From contig JAXGNN010000001.1 in assembly GCA_040767925.1 (NCBI GenBank), positions 1,426,001-1,490,000 of the forward strand: DNA of 64,000 bases, in the 5' to 3' direction. Below the pieces are notes generated by a model. The model did no database searches, was not told the origin of the DNA, and saw only the letters and a program-made list of their open reading frames with translations. Made by a program: the position numbers and the translations under genes. The DNA comes from Phil1 sp040767925. Its GTDB lineage: Bacteria > Bacillota > Clostridia > Christensenellales > CAG-138. Within the stretch, counting starts at the first letter, position 1. Each line of letters opens with the position of its first letter. This document shows positions 7,973 to 16,317 of this stretch, in pieces.

Positions 7973-8644
7973 ATGCCCATCGTGACCGACGACCTGCAAT
8001 ATGACGGCCTCGTGATCCTGCGGGATACGGAGCGCTTCGCCTACGGGCACGACGCTGTGCTGCTCGCGAACTTCGTGCGCATGAAGCGCGGCGAGAAGCT
8101 TTGCGACCTCGGCACGGGCACGGGGATCATCGCGATACTCGCCCACGCTAAAACGGGCGCGGACGTGCTCGCCGTGGACATCGACCCGGACTGCTGCGCG
8201 CTCGCGAAACAAAGCGTGGAGCTGAACGGCCTTTCCCCGCGCATCGAGGTGCTCCGCGCGGACATGCGGGAGATGCGCATTGCGCAATACGGGACGTTCG
8301 ACGCCGCCGTCTGCAACCCGCCCTACCGCGCGGGGGGAACCGAAAGCGCCGACCCCTCGCGCAGGCGCAGCGCGTTCCAGGAGGACTGCACGCTCCACGA
8401 CGCGGTTTCCGCCGCGGGGAGGCTTTTGAAAAACGGGGGCAGGTTCTTCGTCTGCTATCCGGCGGAATTGGTCGCGCCGCTGTGCGCCGCGCTCGACCGG
8501 GAACGCCTCGCGGTGAAGCGGCTTTGCTTCGTCCGTTCCAAAGCGGACAGGCCCCCCTACCTCGCGCTCGTCGAGGCGAAAAAGAACGCGCGGCACGGCG
8601 CCGTCATCGAGGAAATCACGCTGGAGGACAGCCATGGAAATTGA
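7973..8644 (+). CDS. TrmN6/YfiC-like SAM-dependent methyltransferase
   Basis: The 223-residue product resembles tRNA1(Val) adenine-37 N6-methyltransferases. The SAM-binding motif CDLGTGTGIIAI lies at about residues 40-51. The catalytic NPPY, in CNPPYRAGG near residue 113, is typical of amino-methylating enzymes. LTRDTERFAYGHDAVLLA-type N-terminal residues (here RFAYGHDAVLLA) are also family-like. The ATG at 7973 has AGAAGG upstream; the frame extends to 7856 through repeat DNA and I reject that start. It overlaps rsmI by 11 bases, a gene order seen in many Firmicutes, which makes an RNA substrate likely. Confidence 0.88.
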   Translation: MPIVTDDLQYDGLVILRDTERFAYGHDAVLLANFVRMKRGEKLCDLGTGTGIIAILAHAKTGADVLAVDIDPDCCALAKQSVELNGLSPRIEVLRADMREMRIAQYGTFDAAVCNPPYRAGGTESADPSRRRSAFQEDCTLHDAVSAAGRLLKNGGRFFVCYPAELVAPLCAALDRERLAVKRLCFVRSKADRPPYLALVEAKKNARHGAVIEEITLEDSHGN

Positions 8645-9482
8645 AGAAAGCGCCCCTCTTTCTCCCATGCTCTACCTGTGCGCCACGCCCATCGGCAACA
8701 TGGAGGACATCACCCTTCGCGCCGTCCGCGTGCTCGGCGCGGTGTCCGCCGTCTACTGCGAGGACACGCGAAGGACGGGCGCGCTTCTCTCGAGGCTCGG
8801 CATCAAAAAGCCCCTCGTGAGCTGCCGCGCGCAGAACGAGAACGCGCGGGCGGCGGAGATCGTCTCCCGCGTAAAAGCCGGCGAAGCCGTGGCCTACGCG
8901 AGCGACGCGGGCATGCCCGGCATCAGCGACCCCGGGGAGCGGCTCGTCGCCGCGTGCGTCGCGGCGGGGGTCCCCTACACGGTCGTCCCCGGCGCGTCCG
9001 CCCTGACGACGGCGCTCGTCCTCTCCGGCTTTCCTTCAAAGAACGCGTGCTTCGTCGGCTTCCTTCCGCGCGAGGGGAAGGAGAGGCGCGAGGCGATCGG
9101 CGCCGTCAAAAGCCACAGGGGGACGCTCGTTTTTTACGAAAGCCCGCTTCGCGTGTCCGCCACGGCGAAGGAGCTTGCCGAAGAGCTGGGCGAGCGGGAC
9201 TGCGCGCTCTGCCGGGAGCTCACCAAGCTCCACGAGCAGGTCGTGCGCGGGACGCTCTCCTCCCTCGCGGAACGGTACGCCGAAACCCCGCCCAAAGGGG
9301 AATGCGCGCTCGTCGTCGCGGGCGCGGGGGAGGAAGCGGCCATGCCCGATGAGGATGCGCGCGCTCTTGCCCAAGCGCTTGTGAGGGAAGGGCTGAGCGC
9401 GAAGGACGCGGCGCGAGAGCTCGCGGAGCGCGCGGGAATGTCAAAAAACGAGGCGTACGCCATCGTGAAAACGCTGCTATAA
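8634..9482 (+). CDS. rsmI: 16S rRNA (cytidine(1402)-2'-O)-methyltransferase RsmI
   Basis: RsmI 2'-O-methylates C1402 in the decoding centre of 16S rRNA with SAM. The 282-residue product has tetrapyrrole-methylase-fold motifs in order: LYLCATPIGNMEDITLRA (from residue 13), YCEDTRRTG, YASDAGMPGISDPGE, PGASALTTALVLSG and VFYESP. Length is normal. It overlaps the upstream methyltransferase gene by 11 bases, so both are translated from one message. Confidence 0.95.
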   Translation: MEIEESAPLSPMLYLCATPIGNMEDITLRAVRVLGAVSAVYCEDTRRTGALLSRLGIKKPLVSCRAQNENARAAEIVSRVKAGEAVAYASDAGMPGISDPGERLVAACVAAGVPYTVVPGASALTTALVLSGFPSKNACFVGFLPREGKERREAIGAVKSHRGTLVFYESPLRVSATAKELAEELGERDCALCRELTKLHEQVVRGTLSSLAERYAETPPKGECALVVAGAGEEAAMPDEDARALAQALVREGLSAKDAARELAERAGMSKNEAYAIVKTLL

Positions 9483-9501
9483 CGCTTTTAAGGAGATATG
9501 T

Positions 9502-10014
9502 ATGGGAGAATTCAGGAAATATGCGGACATGGCGCTTGAACTGGGCGCGCCGCACGCGGTGGAGTTCACGACCGGCCAGATCGCGTTCGACACGAGGACG
9601 CTTCTCAAGTGCATGTTCGGCTGCGACGACTGGGGGCAGAACCACACCTGCCCCTCGCGCGCGAACAACGCGCGCATTTCGGAATATCATGAGATGCTCT
9701 CGCGCTACCGCGGCGGGGTCATCATCCACGCCAACGACAAGGCGCTCTCGCAGAAGGTCTCCCTCGCCATAGAGGGAAGCGCGTTTCGCGACGGGTATTA
9801 TTTCGCCTTCTCCCTCTCGGACTGCGGGCTCTGCCGCTCCTGCGCCGCAAAGGAGTGCGATCATTGCCGGTTTCCCAAAAAGGCGCGCCCCGCGTTCCAC
9901 AGCGTGGGCATCGACGTGTTTAAGACCGTGCGCGGCTTCGGCCTGCCCATCTCCACCCTCTCGGACCCGGAGCACGAGGAGCAGAACTGGTACAGCGCCG
10001 TGTTCATCGACTGA
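9502..10014 (+). CDS. DUF2284 cysteine-rich putative metal-binding protein
   Basis: The 170-residue product belongs to the DUF2284 group of predicted metal-binding proteins. Cysteines fall in two clusters: CMFGCDDWGQNHTCP (about residues 38-52) and CGLCRSCAAKECDHC (about 113-127), the latter resembling an iron-sulfur or zinc site. AAGGAGATATGT precedes the ATG. It follows rsmI by 19 bases and precedes the kinase fusion by 7, so it is probably in the same operon. The function is unknown. Confidence 0.8.
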   Translation: MGEFRKYADMALELGAPHAVEFTTGQIAFDTRTLLKCMFGCDDWGQNHTCPSRANNARISEYHEMLSRYRGGVIIHANDKALSQKVSLAIEGSAFRDGYYFAFSLSDCGLCRSCAAKECDHCRFPKKARPAFHSVGIDVFKTVRGFGLPISTLSDPEHEEQNWYSAVFID

Positions 10015-10021
10015 GGATTCT

Positions 10022-11083
10022 GTGGACAACATGTCGGAAACCCGCGCATATCTCGCCGCGCACGCAACAAAGCATCCCGCCATGCGGCCGCAGGACGTCG
10101 TAAAGCTGTGCTATCAGGCGGCGTTCGGCGCGGAGCATCTTCTCCCGGATATCCCCGCCGCGCGCGCGTGCTTCATGGAGGAGTTCGACGCGGCCGGGGC
10201 GGAACGCGGGGAACGGATGGAGCCCGTGTCGGACGCGTTCTGCCGGGTGGATTTTCGCGCGTGGAAGACCGATGGGCTCCCTTCGGAATGGCTGTTCAAC
10301 TGCTTCGCGCTTTCCGCAAAGGCGGAGCCGGGCGCGGAAGAAGCTCTCCTGCAAAGCCTCGCCGCGGCGCAAACGCTCGCGAATGAGGGCGCGTTTTCGT
10401 TTTCATCGGGCGAGTTTCGGGCGTATGTCGAGCGCTATCTGAAAGAGGGTGCGCGCCCCGTGCGCCACAGCCCGGAATTTCGGGCGGCGGAGCGCCCCTC
10501 CTACCGGCTCGTGCGCCGGGAGCTCGCGCGGCTCTTCCCGCTGTTTGTACGCATGGCTGCTTTTTCCGAAACCGGGGAGGCGAAGGTTGTCGCCGTAGAC
10601 GGGCGCGCGGCCTCGGGAAAAACAACCCTTGCGGCGCGGCTCGCCGCCGTCGCGGGCGCGGGCGTCGCGCACATGGACGATTTCTTCCTGCCGCCGGAGC
10701 TTCGCACGAAGGAGCGCCTCGCCCTGCCCGGAGGCAACGCGCATTACGAGCGCTTCCTCGCGGAGGTGCTCCCGCGCCTCCGCTCCAAAGAGGCGTTCTC
10801 CTACGGCGTGTTCGACTGCGGGAAGATGGCGCTTTCGGGCAGGCGGGAGGTCGCCACCTCGCCCTGGCGCGTCGTCGAGGGCGCGTACTGCTGCCACCCG
10901 AGGCTCGGCGATTACGCGGACATCCGGGTTTTCTCAGACATAGATAAGGAAGAGCAGCTTGCGCGCGTCCGCGCGCGGGAGGGCAAGGAGGGCGCGCTTG
11001 CGTATCTTTCCCGCTGGATCCCGCTGGAGGAAGCGTATTTCGCGGCCTTCGGCATCCGGGAGAGGGCGGATATCGTCCTCTAG
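10022..11083 (+). CDS. Two-domain protein with C-terminal uridine kinase-like P-loop domain
   Basis: The 353-residue product has two parts. Residues 1-170 are helical and contain DVVKLCYQAAFGAEHLL; I do not recognise the domain. Residues about 185-353 are a P-loop kinase with Walker A GRAASGKTT (near 193), AHMDDFFLP (near 220, resembling the uridine kinase substrate motif) and the lid-like RVRAREGKEG. It probably phosphorylates a nucleoside or small metabolite, but the substrate is unknown. GAGG 5 bases before GTG 10022 supports that start; ATG 10031 is less well spaced. Confidence 0.7.
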   Translation: MDNMSETRAYLAAHATKHPAMRPQDVVKLCYQAAFGAEHLLPDIPAARACFMEEFDAAGAERGERMEPVSDAFCRVDFRAWKTDGLPSEWLFNCFALSAKAEPGAEEALLQSLAAAQTLANEGAFSFSSGEFRAYVERYLKEGARPVRHSPEFRAAERPSYRLVRRELARLFPLFVRMAAFSETGEAKVVAVDGRAASGKTTLAARLAAVAGAGVAHMDDFFLPPELRTKERLALPGGNAHYERFLAEVLPRLRSKEAFSYGVFDCGKMALSGRREVATSPWRVVEGAYCCHPRLGDYADIRVFSDIDKEEQLARVRAREGKEGALAYLSRWIPLEEAYFAAFGIRERADIVL

Positions 11084-11147
11084 TTCCGGCGAAGCTTACC
11101 CTATCACGAGACGAAAGGCGAAACGCATCCATGGAGAAGCCCGATCG

Positions 11148-13166
11148 ATGAAGCGCGGCGCGGTATCGCTGATCCTTTCCTTCCTCCTGACGCTCGGCGC
11201 GTTCACGCTGGGCGCGGCTTCGGGCCTCGACGCGCGGGACGCCAAAACGGCGGCGCTGCTGCTTTCGGGCGCGCTCGGCCTCTGCGCCGCCGGGAGCGCG
11301 CTTTTGTATCTTTATGAAAAGCGGCGGCTCGCGCGCATGAGGGTCGCGGAAGCCAACGCGCTGGCGCTCGCGGCGGGGCGGCGCGCCGAGGAAGACCTCG
11401 ACGCCGAGGTTGCCTCCCTGATAAAAAAGCTCCTGCCGGTCCGCATCTGGCTCTGGCTCCTGGCCGCGGCGCTAATCTTCGCCGCTTTCCTCTGCGGCGC
11501 GGCGAGCCCCGTTTTCGAATATATCCCCGTGCTGCTGCTTGCGCTCTACGCGCTCTGGGGGATCGTCCACATCAGGCTCCAGCCCTTCTTTATGGAAAAG
11601 CCCGAGGGCGTTCTGCCAAGGGAGGAATTCCCCGAGTTCTACGCGCTCGCAGGCGAAGCGCAGCGCGCCGCGGGCGGGAAAAGGCGCGTGCTCGTCGCTT
11701 TGCGGGAGGACGGCAACGTCGGCGTGTCCGCGCTCCGGTCCGGGGACTGCATCGCGCTCGACGCGCGGCTCGCGAAACTTCTGACGCGCGGGGAACTGTA
11801 TCAGGTGCTGCTGCACGAGTTCGCGCACCTCTATATGGGCGTCGCGCGCAAAATCGCCGTTGTGCAGCGGTGGGACGGCCTCCTTCGCGGCATCGACCTT
11901 CGCGCTTTGCGGCTGCCCGGAGCCGCGCTGATGCTGTATCCCGCCTTTTGCGCGTTGTGCCGCTACGACCTCTTCGAGGCGGCCGCGGCGCGCGAGGTGG
12001 AGAAGCGCGCGGACGCGTTCGCCATGGAACGCGGGGACGCGCGGGCCTACGCGGACGCGCTGGGCAAAATCAAAATGCTCTACCTGTTCAATACGGAGCG
12101 CTGCCCCGAACTGAGCGTAGACGCGTACGCCGGGGAAGCGTTTACGCGGCGCTATTATACGGAGTCCGTTTCGCTGTTCGAACGGTATCTCGCCCGCGAG
12201 GAAGCCCGCTGGCGGGAGCTCGCGGCGCGCGAAATCACGGCGCAGATCGATTCCCACCCGACGCTCAAAACGCGGCTTGCCGCCCTCGGCGCCGCGGAAT
12301 ACGGCGTTTGCTCCCGCGAGGCGGGCACGCCCTTCGCCCTCGAGCAGGACAGGCTCCTCGCCCGTGCCGACGGCGAGATATATAAGAGGGTTTCGCCCGA
12401 TTACGAGCGCATGCGCGGGGAAATTTATGTGGACCGGCTTGCCGCCATAGAGGCTTACGAGGCGGCGGCGGACGTTCGCGCGCTTTCCGCGAAGGCGCGC
12501 CTCGACGCGGCCCACGCCTACGCCGACGTCGACAACGCTAAGGCGCTCGCCGCCTATCGAAGTCTCGCCGCGGACGAGCCGGAGAACTGCTACGCGCATT
12601 TCGCTCTGGGCGAATTTCTCCTCTCCCTCTACCGCGACGAAGGGATCGGGTCGCTCTATCGCGCGGCGGAGCTCAACGGCAGCATGGCCGAGCAGGCGTG
12701 TGAACGCATCGGCTCGTACTGCGTGAGAACGGGCAACGAGGCGGAGCTCGCGCGCTACCGCGCGCGCGTCGCGGACGCCATGCAGTCCGCGGCGGACAGG
12801 AGCCGCGCGCTTCGCGCGGCGCTTTCCAAGGGTGCGCTCGCGCCGAGCCCGCTTCCGGAGGCGGTTCGGGAGGAGGCTGTCCGCGCGGTCGCCGAACGCT
12901 GCGGCGAGGTCTGCGCGCGCGTCTATCTCGCGGCGCGGCGAGTCCCCGGCGGCGGGGAGACGAACGTGTTTCTGCTCTCGGCGAAGGAAGGCGCCGACCC
13001 CGAGGAATTCGAGGCGGCCGCGCAGAGCGCGTTCGAGTATCTCGACATGCGCCCGGAGCAGTTTGCGCTCGTCCCGGCCGCGGGAAGGCGGGCGAAGCGG
13101 CAGGAGAGGCTCTTTTTGAAGCGTGTGCCGGACAGCCTCGTCTGGCGCGCGGAGCCCCGGGCTTGA
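11148..13166 (+). CDS. Membrane-anchored M48-like zinc metallopeptidase with TPR-like region
   Basis: The 672-residue product begins with two membrane segments (about residues 4-27 and 34-55), then a further pair around 100-150. A zinc-protease helix, VLLHEFAHLYMG, has HExxH at about residue 221. EVEKRADAFAME near 285 would supply the third ligand, as in M48 peptidases. The C-terminal 250 residues form alanine-rich helical repeats (for example AHAYADVDNAKALAAYRSLA) that look TPR-like. It may act in membrane protein quality control, inferred from family. The upstream open frame to 10959 overlaps the kinase gene and lacks support. Confidence 0.75.
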   Translation: MKRGAVSLILSFLLTLGAFTLGAASGLDARDAKTAALLLSGALGLCAAGSALLYLYEKRRLARMRVAEANALALAAGRRAEEDLDAEVASLIKKLLPVRIWLWLLAAALIFAAFLCGAASPVFEYIPVLLLALYALWGIVHIRLQPFFMEKPEGVLPREEFPEFYALAGEAQRAAGGKRRVLVALREDGNVGVSALRSGDCIALDARLAKLLTRGELYQVLLHEFAHLYMGVARKIAVVQRWDGLLRGIDLRALRLPGAALMLYPAFCALCRYDLFEAAAAREVEKRADAFAMERGDARAYADALGKIKMLYLFNTERCPELSVDAYAGEAFTRRYYTESVSLFERYLAREEARWRELAAREITAQIDSHPTLKTRLAALGAAEYGVCSREAGTPFALEQDRLLARADGEIYKRVSPDYERMRGEIYVDRLAAIEAYEAAADVRALSAKARLDAAHAYADVDNAKALAAYRSLAADEPENCYAHFALGEFLLSLYRDEGIGSLYRAAELNGSMAEQACERIGSYCVRTGNEAELARYRARVADAMQSAADRSRALRAALSKGALAPSPLPEAVREEAVRAVAERCGEVCARVYLAARRVPGGGETNVFLLSAKEGADPEEFEAAAQSAFEYLDMRPEQFALVPAAGRRAKRQERLFLKRVPDSLVWRAEPRA

Positions 13167-13197
13167 ACGGCGCGCCCCGACGGCCTATAATACGCAT

Positions 13198-13986
13198 ATG
13201 ATCTACCTGACGCGCTTTGAAAAGCAAAAAACGCCCGAATTTTTGGAATATCCCTTCACGGTGCCGCTCATCGCGTCCTTCGAGGCGGTGCCCTTCGCGG
13301 CGCCCGTCACGATCTTCGCGGGGGATAACGGCAGCGGCAAGACGACGCTCATCGAGCTCATGGCCGCGAAGCTTTCCGCCGTGCGCATCGGCTCCGGCAA
13401 CCGGGGCGAGAGGCGCGCGCGCATCGAGCGGGCGGCGAAATACTTCCTCGCGGTGCGCGCGCGCACGCAAAGGCTCTGCTTTTATTTCACGGCGGAGGAT
13501 TTCAGCCGCGAGATCGAGGCGCGCACGGCCATGCGCGAGGACGCGGAAACGGCGCTGCGGGGGATCGAGCGGGAGTATGAACACCGCTCGGCCGCCGCGA
13601 AAGGGCTCGCATCGATGCCCTTCGCGCGCACCATCGGCGAGATGGACGGGCAGTACAGGACGGAATTGACCGAGCGGAGCCACGGGGAGGGCTTCCTCGA
13701 CTTCTTCGGGCGGCGGCTCGTGCCCGGCGGGCTCTACTTCCTCGACGAGCCGGAGGCGGCGCTGACGTACTTCAACCAGCTCGTGCTGCTCAACATGATC
13801 CGGGACGCGGCGGAAAAGGGCTGCCAGTTCATCCTCTCCACCCACTCCCCCGTGCTGTGCGCCTGCCCGGGAGCGGAGATCTACGAGCTCACGGAGGACG
13901 GGCCGAAACGGACGGAATATGACGCGCTTTCCAACGTGCAGTTTTTGAAGATGTTCCTTTCCGAGCGGGAGAGGCTTTTGCGATAG
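13198..13986 (+). CDS. AAA family ATPase of the COG3910 type
   Basis: The 262-residue product is a compact ABC/SMC-like ATPase. Walker A is GDNGSGKTT (near residue 42), Walker B GLYFLDEPEAAL (near 178), and the switch histidine is in ILSTHSPVL (near 215). It lacks transporter features and the toprim domain of OLD nucleases. It is typical of predicted stand-alone ATPases with unknown substrate. It sits 31 bases after the peptidase gene and 4 bases before the PfkB kinase, so these are co-transcribed. The ATG at 13198 fits the family start MIYLTRF. Confidence 0.82.
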   Translation: MIYLTRFEKQKTPEFLEYPFTVPLIASFEAVPFAAPVTIFAGDNGSGKTTLIELMAAKLSAVRIGSGNRGERRARIERAAKYFLAVRARTQRLCFYFTAEDFSREIEARTAMREDAETALRGIEREYEHRSAAAKGLASMPFARTIGEMDGQYRTELTERSHGEGFLDFFGRRLVPGGLYFLDEPEAALTYFNQLVLLNMIRDAAEKGCQFILSTHSPVLCACPGAEIYELTEDGPKRTEYDALSNVQFLKMFLSERERLLR

Positions 13987-13990
13987 GAGG

Positions 13991-14938
13991 ATGGCTATGG
14001 GATACGTCGCGGGCGTGGGCGCGCTCAACGCGGACCTCGTGGGCAGGAGCCGCGCCCCCCTCGTCATGCGGGATTCGAACCCCGGCTTCGCGCGCCTCGG
14101 CGCGGGCGGCGTGACGCGCAACATCCTCGAGAACGCCGCGCGCATGGGGCTTGCCTGCCGCCTCCTCTCCGCCGTCGGGGACGACGCGTTGGGGAAAATG
14201 ACGCTCTCCATGACCGCGGAGTCCGGCGTGGACGTTTCCCGCGTGCGCGTGCTTCCGGGTGTGGCGACCTCCTCCTACTGCGCGATCCTCGAGCCGGAGG
14301 GCGACATGCTGCTCGCCCTCTCCGACATGCGCATCCTCGGGGAGGTGACGGACGAATACCTTGAGGAACACGCGGCGCTCCTCTCGGGGGCGGACGCGGT
14401 CGTGCTCGACCCGAGCCTGCCCGAGCGCGCGATCGACAAAGTCCTCGCGCTCGCCTCGGATGTCCCTGTGTTCGCCGACCCGGTGTCGACGACCTACGCG
14501 AAAAAGCTCCTCGGCCGCGCGGGGAGGTTCTTTGCCCTGAAGCCCAACCGCATGGAGCTCGAGATCCTCTCCGGCATGCGGGCCGACACCGAAGAAAGCC
14601 TTCGCCTCGCCGCCGAAAAGCTCGTCGCGCAGGGCTGCCAAAGGGTGTATGTGACGCTCGGCGGCCGGGGCTGCGCCTACGCGGACGGCGAAGGGCGCTA
14701 CGTTCGCATGATGCTCTCCCGCCCCGCCGCGCAAATGGAGAACGCCACCGGCGCGGGGGACGCGTTCACGGCGGCGACGGTGTTCGGTTTCGTCCAAGGC
14801 TATTCCCCGGAGCGGACGCTTTCTTTCGCGCTCGCCGCGGGGCTTGCGGCAATCCTTTCGCCGGCGACCGTCGAGCCGCGCGTCGGCGAGGCTTTCCTCG
14901 AAGGAATCCTGGCTGAAAACCCGCCCGTTTTCTGTTGA
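13991..14938 (+). CDS. PfkB family carbohydrate kinase
   Basis: This is a 315-residue ribokinase-fold kinase with the N-terminal signature region LGAGGVTRNILENAARMG (about residues 36-53) and the C-terminal signature NATGAGDAFTAA (near 252) bearing the catalytic aspartate. ALKPNRMELEIL marks the central motif. The sequence resembles pseudouridine or sugar kinases, but the substrate cannot be fixed. AGGAGG precedes the ATG. Its TGA stop lies inside the -35 box of the following tRNA gene. Confidence 0.87.
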   Translation: MAMGYVAGVGALNADLVGRSRAPLVMRDSNPGFARLGAGGVTRNILENAARMGLACRLLSAVGDDALGKMTLSMTAESGVDVSRVRVLPGVATSSYCAILEPEGDMLLALSDMRILGEVTDEYLEEHAALLSGADAVVLDPSLPERAIDKVLALASDVPVFADPVSTTYAKKLLGRAGRFFALKPNRMELEILSGMRADTEESLRLAAEKLVAQGCQRVYVTLGGRGCAYADGEGRYVRMMLSRPAAQMENATGAGDAFTAATVFGFVQGYSPERTLSFALAAGLAAILSPATVEPRVGEAFLEGILAENPPVFC

Positions 14939-14963
14939 CAAGCGGTTGAACTTGCGTTAAAAT
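14935..14963 (+). promoter_or_regulatory. tRNA-Arg promoter
   Basis: TTGACA (14935-14940), a 17-base spacer and TAAAAT (14958-14963) lie 28 bases before the mature tRNA 5' end. The -35 box contains the stop codon of the PfkB gene. Confidence 0.75.
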
Positions 14964-14990
14964 AACGGAGCGTCTTTAAACGGGACGCAT

Positions 14991-15066
14991 GCGCCCATAG
15001 CTCAGCGGATAGAGTGCCCGGCTACGAACCGGTAGGTCGCAGGTTCAAATCCTGCTGGGCGCGCCA
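14991..15066 (+). tRNA. tRNA-Arg (anticodon ACG)
   Basis: A full cloverleaf can be drawn. The acceptor stem is GCGCCCA/TGGGCGC, the D arm GCTC/GAGT, and the anticodon loop CTACGAA has ACG at 15024-15026. The T arm is GCAGG-TTCAAAT-CCTGC, followed by discriminator G and an encoded CCA (15064-15066). The first pair of the anticodon stem is a C-U mismatch; the other four pairs are G-C. The ACG anticodon is normally edited to ICG by TadA and reads CGU, CGC and CGA. Confidence 0.95.
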
Positions 15067-15067
15067 A

Positions 15068-15105
15068 GGAAAAGCGCAGTCAATCCTGAATGACTGCGCT
15101 TTTCC
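15068..15105 (+). terminator. Terminator after tRNA-Arg
   Basis: GGAAAAGCGCAGTCA (15068-15082) and its exact complement TGACTGCGCTTTTCC (15091-15105) form a perfect 15-bp stem with an 8-base loop, starting two bases after the CCA end. The T run is inside the stem. Confidence 0.85.
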
Positions 15106-15174
15106 AATGATGTTTGGCTGCGCCGGATGCCGCACCGGCGCGAGGCGTGCTCCGCAAACGATCGCTCATGAAGA

Positions 15175-15202
15175 TTGACTTCAATCCGGCGCGTGATATT
15201 AT
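15175..15202 (+). promoter_or_regulatory. Promoter of the DUF3795-GNAT unit
   Basis: TTGACT (15175-15180), a 16-base spacer and TATTAT (15197-15202); an overlapping TATAAT at 15200-15205 is the alternative -10. Downstream, before the ribosome site, TTAGCTGCTA is tandemly repeated (about 15268-15287). Confidence 0.55.
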
Positions 15203-15315
15203 AATTGTAATATTCATGTCTTGCGCGGGGTTCCTGAACGCTTGCCGCTTGGATTTGATAACGTGTATTAGCTGCTATTAGCTGCTATTGGCTGCACGAA
15301 AGGAAGGCGGAAAAA

Positions 15316-15684
15316 ATGAGATTGGCGATGGCTCCATGCGGAATAGACTGCAACGATTGCGAATTATACAGGGCGGCGTTCGACATGGACCAGGCGGCGT
15401 CGCTGGTCCCGTGGTTTAAAAGCAAAGGATGGATCAAAGCCGGGGAAGGGGCCGGGGAAATCATGGCGAAAGCCCCTTTCTGCATGGGGTGCTGCGGAGA
15501 CCGCGCCGTGCAATGGAGCGGGGACTGCGCCATCAGGCTCTGCTGCGCGGATGAAAAAGGCCTCGCGCATTGCGGGGCGTGCGCGGATTTTCCGTGCGCG
15601 CAGCTGAACGACTGGGCGCTGGACGCGGAGCATCACGCCGCGGCGCTGAAGAAGCTCAGGGAGATCAGAGCGCAGGAAGAATAG
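15316..15684 (+). CDS. DUF3795 cysteine-rich protein
   Basis: The 122-residue product carries the DUF3795 pattern: APCGIDCNDCELY at the N-terminus, FCMGCCGD in the middle, and CCADEKGLAHCGACADFPC near residue 85. The ten or so cysteines suggest a zinc or iron-sulfur protein; no activity is established for the family. AAAGGAAGGCGG precedes the ATG. It is followed 24 bases later by a GNAT gene in the same orientation. Confidence 0.85.
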   Translation: MRLAMAPCGIDCNDCELYRAAFDMDQAASLVPWFKSKGWIKAGEGAGEIMAKAPFCMGCCGDRAVQWSGDCAIRLCCADEKGLAHCGACADFPCAQLNDWALDAEHHAAALKKLREIRAQEE

Positions 15685-15708
15685 GATTACGGAAGGCGGC
15701 GCAGCCTT

Positions 15709-16227
15709 ATGGCGATCGAACTCGTTTTGCCGGATATGGAACATAAAGCGCTTTATGAAGCCATGATGGACGAATGGCTCTCCTTCGGCGGCCGGTTGAA
15801 CCCGGGTGCCCTGCGCAGCCACGGGGAGCCTTATGAAACCTGGCTTCAGTGGATGCGGGATGACCGGGACCCGCTTACCTGCCCGGAAGGGTCTCCCCCG
15901 CAGACCTTATATTTTTTAATGGAAAACGGGGAATTGATCGGGGCCGTTACCGTGCGGCACTGCCTGAACGGGAGGACCTTGATCGACGGCGGGCACATCG
16001 GCCTTGGGATCAGGCCGTCGAAGCGCCGCATGGGCAAGGGGGCGGAAGCGCTGGCCCTCGCCGTGGGGAAGGCGCGCGAAATGGGCGCCGGCGCGGTCCT
16101 CCTGACGTGCGCGGAAGACAACATGGCGTCCGAAAAAACGATGCTGAAACTCGGCGCCGTTTATGAAAACACGCTGCCTAACGAGGACGGCGAACCCGTC
16201 AAGCGCTTCTGGATCCGGGGCGAATGA
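15709..16227 (+). CDS. GNAT family N-acetyltransferase
   Basis: The 172-residue product shows ELIGAVTVRHCLN followed by HIGLGIRPSKRRMGKGAEAL (about residues 95-115), the acetyl-CoA pyrophosphate-binding motif A, then VLLTCAEDNMASEKTMLKLGA, motif B. It resembles single-domain acetyltransferases of the RimJ/RimL-like group. The substrate is unknown. It is co-directional with DUF3795. Confidence 0.85.
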   Translation: MAIELVLPDMEHKALYEAMMDEWLSFGGRLNPGALRSHGEPYETWLQWMRDDRDPLTCPEGSPPQTLYFLMENGELIGAVTVRHCLNGRTLIDGGHIGLGIRPSKRRMGKGAEALALAVGKAREMGAGAVLLTCAEDNMASEKTMLKLGAVYENTLPNEDGEPVKRFWIRGE

Positions 16228-16317
16228 CGCGGTTGCGGCCTTCCCCTCATAATCCCTCCTGCTATATCATCATTCCGGCGCGACACGAACGATTTTTGAA
16301 GATGAGGAGCAAAACGC

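Noticed and set aside
14065..14085. T-loop-like GATTCGAACC word suggesting a second tRNA
   Set aside because: It lies inside the PfkB coding frame and no acceptor or anticodon stems can be drawn.
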